19,882 bases of DNA from JBDNDK01 sp046719185 (lineage in GTDB: Bacteria; Armatimonadota; UBA5829): assembly GCA_046719185.1 (NCBI GenBank), contig JBDNDK010000024.1, positions 1 through 19,882 on the forward strand. The letters run 5' to 3'. Shown in pieces: positions 14,592-19,882 of this stretch. The translations under genes and the position numbers were made by a program. How positions within the stretch are numbered: the stretch's first letter is position 1; each line of letters begins with the position of its first letter. Below the pieces are notes generated by a model that made no database searches, had not been told where the DNA came from, and saw only the letters and a program-made list of their open reading frames with translations.

Positions 14592-16022
14592 ATGGAATTT
14601 AAACCAATCTATTTTGCAGACAAGATAAAAATTATAAACCCATTTGGGAGATTGGGAGTTGTAACTTTATGGAGCAAATTAGATTATGTAGAAAATGTTT
14701 TTAATGAACTTAAGATTCCCCTTGATGAGAATTCACCAATTGCAGTGATGGGGAATCTTTATGGTAATGGTCTGCCTCATCTTTTGAGAAATCTTTTATA
14801 TAATCCTCAAATAAGAGATATTGTGTTATGTGGATCAGATTTATCTGGATCTGCTATTGAACTTATCAACTTTTTTAGATTAGGAATAGATACTGAAAAC
14901 TCTTTAGGTAAAAGCATCACAAAAATAAAAGGCACTCAGAGAATATTAGATTCATTAGTAACACCTGATATGTTTGAAGAAAAACCAAGATTTGTTCAGG
15001 TTGGAGATTTAAGAAATTCTGAATCTAAAGAAGCTCTAGTCAATTTTATAAGAATGTTTCAACCAATCCCTTGTGCATCAAACAAGAGAATAAAAATTGA
15101 TATACCTCAGCCAGAAATACTGCATAAACCATCTGAACCTAGAGCTCACACAATTGTAAAGGATACTCCATTAAAAGCTTGGCAGGAATTGATATTTAGG
15201 CTTATAAATTTTGGCAGACTTGTGCATCTTAGAAAAGGTGATAGGCAAGAACTGCAAAATGTAAAAGTTGTGATAAGATGTCCTTGTGAAGATGATGCCA
15301 AAGAATTGGAGAAGTATAATTTTACCCTTGATTCACTTCGAAAATATCAAGAAGATATGCTTAATCCACAAACACCAATAGACCAACCATATACTTATGG
15401 AAATAGAATTGGTAAATATTATGGATTTGATGCACTGGAAAAGTTTGCTGAAAAATTAAATAAAAACCCACAAGATAGAGACTGTTATCTTGCCCTATGG
15501 GATTCACATCTTGATATTGATGCTGAAGATGCACCTTGTTTGGTTTCATTATTTTTCAGAGTATTTGAAGACGAATTAACGCTTACAGCAACATATAGAA
15601 CACATAATGCACTAGATGCTTGGCTTAAGAATATATATGGTCTAATGTATGCTCAAAAAACAGTGGCAGAAAAAACTGGTTTTGAAGTTGGTGCTTTGAC
15701 TGTTATCAGTCATTCAATAAGTATTGACCCTGCAAGGTATGATTTTGCAAAACTAATTGCAGATTCAAAAGGATTTTCTGTAGATCTGGATCCGAATGGT
15801 TATTTCAATATATCAATTGATGGAAAAGATGTGATTGTAAAACACTTTTCACCTGAGGGAGTTCTTATAAAAGAATATAAATCAGACAAGATTGAAAGAC
15901 TTCAACATGAAATAAACAGAGATGGCATAATCTCAGAAATTGGGCATGCTATATATATAGGCAGACAGCTTCAAAAAGCAGAATATTGCATTAAAAATGG
16001 TGAAGAGTTTATACAAGAATAG
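14592..16022 (+). CDS. MtrA/DUF4346-like domain fused to thymidylate-synthase-like domain
   Basis: The 476-residue protein has two parts. Residues about 1-180 (SPIAVMGNLYGNGLPHLLRN and DIVLCGSDLSG at about 48-86) resemble subunit A of methanogen methyltransferase Mtr and the DUF4346 family. The C-terminal 200 residues look like thymidylate synthase: PC316LVSLFFRV matches the catalytic cysteine segment, T-Y-R-T-H-N-A at 334-340 the phosphate-binding Arg region, N347 the dUMP-base Asn, and E-x-G-x-L-T-V-I-S-H374-S the following strand. The His and Tyr that hold dUMP's 3'-OH in classical enzymes appear as Ser and Asp (SISIDP). I start at ATG 14592 (AGGA just upstream); ATGs at 14529 and 14559 are alternatives. 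It ends the run opened by dCMP deaminase, which makes dUMP. A corrinoid- or pterin-linked methyl transfer is speculative. Confidence 0.7.
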   Translation: MEFKPIYFADKIKIINPFGRLGVVTLWSKLDYVENVFNELKIPLDENSPIAVMGNLYGNGLPHLLRNLLYNPQIRDIVLCGSDLSGSAIELINFFRLGIDTENSLGKSITKIKGTQRILDSLVTPDMFEEKPRFVQVGDLRNSESKEALVNFIRMFQPIPCASNKRIKIDIPQPEILHKPSEPRAHTIVKDTPLKAWQELIFRLINFGRLVHLRKGDRQELQNVKVVIRCPCEDDAKELEKYNFTLDSLRKYQEDMLNPQTPIDQPYTYGNRIGKYYGFDALEKFAEKLNKNPQDRDCYLALWDSHLDIDAEDAPCLVSLFFRVFEDELTLTATYRTHNALDAWLKNIYGLMYAQKTVAEKTGFEVGALTVISHSISIDPARYDFAKLIADSKGFSVDLDPNGYFNISIDGKDVIVKHFSPEGVLIKEYKSDKIERLQHEINRDGIISEIGHAIYIGRQLQKAEYCIKNGEEFIQE

Positions 16023-16060
16023 CTTTTCTTCACTACCTGCCTTATTAAATATTATCTAAC

Positions 16061-16405
16061 TTAGAATAATCCGGGAATGTTCATTCCACCAGTGAGACTT
16101 CCAAGTTTTTCTTCTTTTATCTTAGCTGCATTTTCAAGGGCTTCTCTCATTGCACTAACAATTAAATCTTGAAGCATTTCTACATCTTCTGGATCAACAA
16201 CTTGTGGATCTATTTTGATATCAATAAGTTCACCTTTGCCACTGACAACCACTTTCACCATTCCACCACCAGAAGCAGCTTCTATTCTTTGCTCTGCTAG
16301 TTCTTGATCAAGTCTTTCGGTGTCTTCAGCCATTTTTTGAACTTGCTTCATTATGTTGCCCATTCCAGGCACATTACCAAAAGGATTATTTCTACCTTTA
16401 GCCAT
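16061..16405 (-). CDS. ybaB: YbaB/EbfC nucleoid-associated protein
   Basis: This 114-residue protein belongs to the YbaB/EbfC family of small dimeric DNA-binding nucleoid proteins. Typical features are the glycine- and methionine-rich start with MGNIMKQVQKMAE, the strand GGGMVKVVVSGKGELIDIKIDP and the helix DVEMLQDLIVSAMREALENA, ending in a Gly-Met tail. The N-terminal extension MAKGRNNPFGNVPG is slightly longer than in many homologues. GGGAGG sits at a proper distance before the ATG. It follows dnaX by five bases, as in many bacteria where dnaX, ybaB and recR are adjacent; recR is not in view. The 38 bases to the convergent upstream-strand gene (16023-16060) show no terminator. Confidence 0.95.
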   Translation of the reverse strand: MAKGRNNPFGNVPGMGNIMKQVQKMAEDTERLDQELAEQRIEAASGGGMVKVVVSGKGELIDIKIDPQVVDPEDVEMLQDLIVSAMREALENAAKIKEEKLGSLTGGMNIPGLF

Positions 16406-16410
16406 CTAAA

Positions 16411-18078
16411 CTATACCTCCCAGGGATCTTTTTCTTTATCATTATCATCAATACTTCCGGGGAAAATTGTAAGCACATCTTCCAATAGTGAAGTATCTTG
16501 TTTCTTAATTTCTTCAGCTTCAATAGAACCCTCATTTGAATAAGTCTCAATAAGCTGTTGCTCTTCTTTCTTTTCAACAATCTGTTCTGCAACAACTTTT
16601 ATATCTACCCCCAAAACAGATTTCAGAGCATCAGCTATTTTTTTCTCATCCTGCTGAATTCTTTTAATATGAAACTCACTAAATCCTTTCCCAAAACCTA
16701 AAACAACTTTTCCATCAGAAACATCAACAATCTCTGCACCCTTTATTGCAGCAGCTACGGATGCATGTTTCTCAATTCTTAGCTTTGCCAAAACTTTTTC
16801 CCAATTTTTCCTTACAGTCTGAATATCTAAATTAGAAATATTCATTTTTGCTGTGATATTAACTACATTATCAACTTCAGTCTCATTTTCTGTCTTTGTT
16901 TTTTGAACACTTTGCACTAGTGGCTGTTTATGAGTTTGAACAGGTGCTGAAGCAGATGGTTTTGTTATTTGATGCTGATGAACCACTGCAACTGTTTGAG
17001 GCTCTTTCACAATGCTTATGCATTTTAGCAAAGCTAATTCTAATATCAGTTGATGCTGTTCACTAAACCTAAGGTCCTTATCTGATGATGATATTGCTTC
17101 AATTATATTTATAATAACATTTTGATTGAATAAGTTTGCTTGCTCTTTCCATCTATCATCATTTGCATGTGTTTTATCAGCACCTACTTTTAATGCAAGT
17201 AAATCTCTGAAATAATCTGAGATTGATGACAAGAGTTCTTTTACATCATTTCCTTCTCTCATCAGCTGAGTGGTAAGTTCAAATACTTTTGAAACATCAC
17301 CCATACCAATAACATTGGATATTTCAAGCAAAACATCCTCTTCAACTAACCCCAAAACCTGCACCACTTCTGAAGCTGTAATATTGCCTTCTGTGTAGGA
17401 AAGTATCTGTTCTAAAAGGCTTAATGAGTCTCTATAAGAACCTTTAGCAGATTTTGCAATAATATTTATAGCCTCATCATCTATCTGTGCACCTTCGGAA
17501 TTTGCAACATATTTGATTCTAGTTCCAATTTCAAAAAGATTTCCTCTTCTAAAATCAAACTGCTGACATCTTGACCTTATTGTAACAGGTATCTTATGAG
17601 ACTCAGTTGTTGCAAGAATAAAAACAGCATGAGGCGGTGGTTCTTCAAGTGTTTTTAGAAATGCATCTTTTGCTTGCGTGCTAAGCTGATGAGCTTCATC
17701 AATAATATATACTTTATATCTAAACTGCATTGGAGGATACTTGACACCCTCTCTTAATGCATCTACATCATCAACACTTCTATTTGATGCAGCATCCATT
17801 TCCACTACATCAACTGCAGAACCAGAGTTTATAGCTAAACAAGCATCACATTTATTGCAAGGTGTTGGTGTTGGTCCACCATCTAAGCAATTTAATGCTT
17901 TAGCAATGAGCCTTGCAACAGTTGTCTTGCCAGTACCTCTTGAGCCACAAAAAAGATAGCCCTGAGCAATCCTGCCAGTTTTGATGGCATTCTGAATTGT
18001 TCTAATAACATGGTCTTGACCAACCACATCATCAAAAGACTGAGACCTGTATTTTCTATATAAGGAAATGTAGGACAT
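16411..18078 (-). CDS. dnaX: DNA polymerase III tau subunit
   Basis: DnaX is the ATPase of the clamp loader at the replication fork. The 555-residue protein shows Walker A GSRGTGKT at 45-52, the zinc-binding cysteines C64, C74, C77 and C80, the Walker B box DEAH at 127-130, and the SRC motif at 169-171. After the AAA+ domains and a linker rich in Gln, Lys and Thr (about 370-420) comes a DnaX C-terminal domain with NWEKVLAKL and VLGFGKGFSEFH. No slippery run for a gamma-type frameshift was noticed. The ATG has no recognisable ribosome site; the start is nevertheless fixed by the conserved MSYISLYRKYR. It lies directly downstream of SRP RNA, a common bacterial order, and five bases before ybaB. 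Confidence 0.96.
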   Translation of the reverse strand: MSYISLYRKYRSQSFDDVVGQDHVIRTIQNAIKTGRIAQGYLFCGSRGTGKTTVARLIAKALNCLDGGPTPTPCNKCDACLAINSGSAVDVVEMDAASNRSVDDVDALREGVKYPPMQFRYKVYIIDEAHQLSTQAKDAFLKTLEEPPPHAVFILATTESHKIPVTIRSRCQQFDFRRGNLFEIGTRIKYVANSEGAQIDDEAINIIAKSAKGSYRDSLSLLEQILSYTEGNITASEVVQVLGLVEEDVLLEISNVIGMGDVSKVFELTTQLMREGNDVKELLSSISDYFRDLLALKVGADKTHANDDRWKEQANLFNQNVIINIIEAISSSDKDLRFSEQHQLILELALLKCISIVKEPQTVAVVHQHQITKPSASAPVQTHKQPLVQSVQKTKTENETEVDNVVNITAKMNISNLDIQTVRKNWEKVLAKLRIEKHASVAAAIKGAEIVDVSDGKVVLGFGKGFSEFHIKRIQQDEKKIADALKSVLGVDIKVVAEQIVEKKEEQQLIETYSNEGSIEAEEIKKQDTSLLEDVLTIFPGSIDDNDKEKDPWEV

Positions 18079-18130
18079 AATTTTATAGTGAAGTTAATTT
18101 TAATTAAGAAGTACAAGTTAAAATGTAAAA

Positions 18131-18280
18131 CCTGAGAGCTGCCATGGCTGTGGTTTGAACCGGAACAAATTGCATCACATAACTATTCAAGCTGACCGCT
18201 GCTTCATTCCTGACCTGACGGAGTTCGCAAGATAATTATTGTGCACCGCCCGATCCATCACAAACCACGGCAGCACTCAA
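18131..18280 (-). ncRNA. ffs: Bacterial signal recognition particle RNA (4.5S type)
   Basis: The minus strand contains GCGAACTCCGTCAGGTCAGG followed by AATGAAGCAGC (about 18195-18229), the conserved domain IV that binds Ffh and has a GGAA tetraloop. The two ends pair well: GAGTGCTGCC and GTGGTTTG on the 5' side match CAAACCAC and GGCAGCTCTC on the 3' side, giving a rod of about 150 bases. This is longer than the roughly 110-base E. coli RNA and shorter than the roughly 270-base Bacillus RNA with an Alu domain; I see no clear Alu domain. The exact ends are estimated from pairing. A TTTTACATTTTAA tail follows before dnaX. Confidence 0.92.
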
Positions 18281-18313
18281 GCCTCACAAATTAACTGCCA
18301 TATTTTTTACAAT

Positions 18314-18345
18314 CTTGCCACTCTTTTAATTAGAAGAGAGGCAAG
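18314..18345 (-). other. Stem-loop upstream of SRP RNA
   Basis: A 12-bp stem with one mismatch (CTTGCCTCTCTT pairing with AAGAGTGGCAAG) and a short loop lies between rplI and SRP RNA. It is not followed by a T-run on the minus strand, so it is a weak terminator candidate for rplI. The promoter at 18350-18378 predicts a start near 18343, at the very base of this stem, so it would instead form the 5' end of the SRP RNA precursor, perhaps removed by processing. Confidence 0.55.
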
Positions 18346-18349
18346 AAAT

Positions 18350-18378
18350 ATTATATCACACACCAAACATTTTCAAAA
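18350..18378 (-). promoter_or_regulatory. Extended -10 promoter for SRP RNA and dnaX-ybaB
   Basis: On the minus strand a perfect TATAAT (18350-18355) is preceded by TGA, making an extended -10 (TGnTATAAT). TTTTGA (18373-18378) lies 17 bases further upstream as a moderate -35. This is the strongest-looking promoter in the window, as expected for a stable RNA. It lies just after the rplI stop and can also drive dnaX and ybaB, which follow without an obvious terminator. Confidence 0.75.
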
Positions 18379-18402
18379 GTCAAAAAGCAATAAATTTAAT
18401 AC

Positions 18403-18852
18403 TTATTCAGCTGGAACAACTTCAACATGAATAGTTGCTGACACATCTGTATGAAGCTTAACTGGCACTTCATATGAACCAATATTCTTGATTGGATCAA
18501 TTAAATGTATCTTTCTTTTATCTATTTTTATCCCATGCTGAGAATTAAGATTATCTGCTATTTCCTGAGAAGTAACAGAACCATAAAGTTTTGTGCCAGA
18601 ACCCTGCTTACCAGAAATTGTTACTTTGAGATTATTTATTTTCTCTGCAGTTTGCTTTGCTTGCTCAAGCAGTTTTTTACCTTTAATTTCCAACATTTTC
18701 TTTTTTGCTTCAACTGTCTTTATAGCACCAGCATCTGCAACTATTGCAAGTTTTTTGGGAATTAAAAAGTTTCTTGCATGTCCCTCTGCAACATTTACAA
18801 TTTCTCCTGCTTTACCCAAATCTTTTACATCTTTTGTTAGGACTACCTTCAT
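18403..18852 (-). CDS. rplI: 50S ribosomal protein L9
   Basis: The 149-residue protein is ribosomal protein L9, which binds 23S rRNA near the L1 stalk. The N-terminal domain is classic: MKVVLTKDVKDLGKAGEIVN, then EGHARNFLIPKKLA. A long lysine-rich connecting helix follows (about 40-75), and then the C-terminal domain, with LYGSVTSQEIADNL and KIHLIDPIKNIGSYEVPVKLH. The length matches the family. AGGAGA is placed well before the ATG. It is separated by about 180 bases from the preceding gene, whose terminator-like palindrome lies in between. Its own promoter is not obvious; the very AT-rich 36 bases before the start may hold it. Confidence 0.97.
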   Translation of the reverse strand: MKVVLTKDVKDLGKAGEIVNVAEGHARNFLIPKKLAIVADAGAIKTVEAKKKMLEIKGKKLLEQAKQTAEKINNLKVTISGKQGSGTKLYGSVTSQEIADNLNSQHGIKIDKRKIHLIDPIKNIGSYEVPVKLHTDVSATIHVEVVPAE

Positions 18853-18888
18853 GAATATTCTCCTTTATTTACACTATAGAAAACAAAA

Positions 18889-18999
18889 GGATGAGACTGT
18901 CATTGAACTTAGTATCTGTCACTCTAATATAATAAAAATTCTAATTATTAGAATGACAAATAGAAACTAACAATCACTTTCTTGAGATAGTCTCAATCC
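18889..18999 (-). repeat. Long imperfect palindrome, probable terminator or MITE-like repeat
   Basis: The ends read GGATGAGACTGTC (18889-18901) and, inverted, GGATTGAGACTATC (18986-18999). Inside is a second pair, GTCACTCTAATA (18918-18929) with TATTAGAATGAC (18946-18957), and AGTATCT pairs partly with AGAAACT between them. The arms are therefore complementary over about 50 bases with gaps, around a 16-base loop. On the minus strand the outer stem is followed by TTTTGTTTTC, so it can act as terminator of the MCE-like gene. No direct flanking duplication is obvious. Confidence 0.7.
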
Positions 19000-19034
19000 T
19001 GTTAAATCAATAAAATTGCAATCTATATTATATA

Positions 19035-19882
19035 CTATTTATTGTACCTAATTCCAAAAAGTAAATCTGGGCTTTCATCTCTTAATCTGCCCTTTAATCC
19101 TGAATATAATTCAAAATCATTTGTAATATTTATAAGACTTTTTAGCTCAAGGCTTACTTTATTAGGATCATATAAATCAGCTGATATTTTTATTGGTTTG
19201 CCAAAATTGTAATCATAACCTAATCCAACTTTCCCAGCATAAATACCATATCTTACAGAATTATATTTATCTAGTAAAGTACCCTTCTGCAAGTTTAATT
19301 TATTTGTCTCACCTAAATCATAGCCACCAATTCTGTAAAAATCTTTGTCATTAAATCCAAATGTATAGCTGGCATCAAGTCTGATATTATCAGTAGTTGT
19401 ATTATATATAGATGTGGTTCTAAATCCACTCTCTGGAATGTTCTGACTTTTCACAGGTTGAGCTTTGTTTTTGCCTGTGCCAAATTTTCTATTTATTTCC
19501 ATTAATAATTGTTTTGCCTCATTACTTGCCTCTGCTGCATTTCTAATAGTAGCTTTTAGATCAGCATGAAGTTGTTTATCATTAGCAAGCTCATTTACAC
19601 CTGTGCTTGCTTCATTTAATTTACCAAGCATCTCATCTGCCTTAATAGCTGCAGTATTAGCTTTTTCAATAACTGTATCAACTTTATCAGCACTATCGGA
19701 AAACTTTCGCATAAGTTGGTCTGCATTTATTATAGCTTTATTTAGATTCATAATTGCATCTTGAGATTGTACTAGTAGTAAATTAATCTGAGGCCTTGCA
19801 TCTTGTTTAATCATTTCATTAAGCTGATTAGAAATATCTACTGCATTCTCACTAGCTTTACTCAAATTGGAAAATGCATTTG
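19035..19882 (-). CDS. MCE/MlaD-like lipid transport protein with C-terminal barrel, 5' end missing
   Basis: The frame is open to the right edge, so only the C-terminal 282 residues or so are seen and the MCE domain itself lies outside. The first part (about 120 residues) is a continuous amphipathic helix or coiled coil with repeats such as ALNKAIINADQLMRK, DTVIEKANTAAIKADEMLGKL and ATIRNAAEASNEAKQLL, typical of the helical tube after MCE domains. After a Lys- and Asn-rich linker comes alternating beta structure: NIRLDASYTFGF, YGIYAGKVGLGYDY, KPIKISADLYDPNKVSLELK and DLLFGIRYNK. This resembles the outer-membrane barrel of the long MlaD proteins known from diderm Firmicutes (Veillonella), thought to bridge both membranes. 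The role would be phospholipid transport across the envelope. The apparent TTG start at 19865 is internal, not real. Confidence 0.75.
   Translation of the reverse strand, partial: NAFSNLSKASENAVDISNQLNEMIKQDARPQINLLLVQSQDAIMNLNKAIINADQLMRKFSDSADKVDTVIEKANTAAIKADEMLGKLNEASTGVNELANDKQLHADLKATIRNAAEASNEAKQLLMEINRKFGTGKNKAQPVKSQNIPESGFRTTSIYNTTTDNIRLDASYTFGFNDKDFYRIGGYDLGETNKLNLQKGTLLDKYNSVRYGIYAGKVGLGYDYNFGKPIKISADLYDPNKVSLELKSLINITNDFELYSGLKGRLRDESPDLLFGIRYNK

Noticed and set aside
18239..18430. Small plus-strand open frame between SRP RNA and rplI
   Set aside because: It overlaps the SRP RNA, its promoter and the end of rplI on the other strand; no coding signal.
19035..19865. Complete gene starting at TTG 19865
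   Set aside because: The frame stays open to the window edge and the protein begins inside a helical repeat, so the true start lies outside.

Overview
The window is about 20 kb of AT-rich bacterial chromosome. It carries a T-box tRNA-sensing leader and, at the right edge, the 3' part of an MCE/MlaD-like lipid-transport gene that appears to end in an outer-membrane beta-barrel. Together these point to a diderm bacterium with Firmicute-like regulation, such as a diderm Firmicute or a related Terrabacteria lineage. The sequence alone does not fix the phylum.

Region 1 (about 1-8960, minus strand) is a branched-chain amino acid operon in the order promoter, T-box leader, ilvD, ilvB, ilvN, a small unrecognised membrane-protein gene, ilvC, an internal terminator-like hairpin, leuA, leuC, leuD. 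IlvBN, IlvC and IlvD make the valine precursor 2-ketoisovalerate (and the isoleucine precursor), and LeuA with LeuCD divert it to leucine. The specifier codon in the leader reads best as GUC (Val). IlvC has a cofactor loop that predicts NADH rather than NADPH use. leuD stops after 62 codons, just before its substrate-binding signature, and the DNA beyond reads as part of a TnpB (IS200/IS605-type) protein in another frame. The left edge is therefore either a real disruption of leuD or an assembly junction.

Region 2 (9009-12686, minus strand) is a 1225-residue secreted protein resembling family 38 glycosidases but with altered metal-site motifs.

Region 3 (12755-16022, plus strand) is a compact four-gene run with its own promoter: dCMP deaminase, a HAD protein lacking the second motif-I aspartate, a 204-residue protein with a ParB-like DGxHR motif, and a two-domain protein joining an MtrA/DUF4346-like N-terminus to a thymidylate-synthase-like C-terminus. 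This is the best candidate for an undescribed system. It looks like a pyrimidine deoxynucleotide pathway, possibly an unusual thymidylate or modified-pyrimidine synthesis route.

Region 4 (16061-19882, minus strand) is housekeeping: the MCE-like gene (partial), a long imperfect palindrome that probably terminates it, rplI, a strong extended -10 promoter, SRP RNA, dnaX and ybaB. No tRNA, rRNA or CRISPR array is seen.
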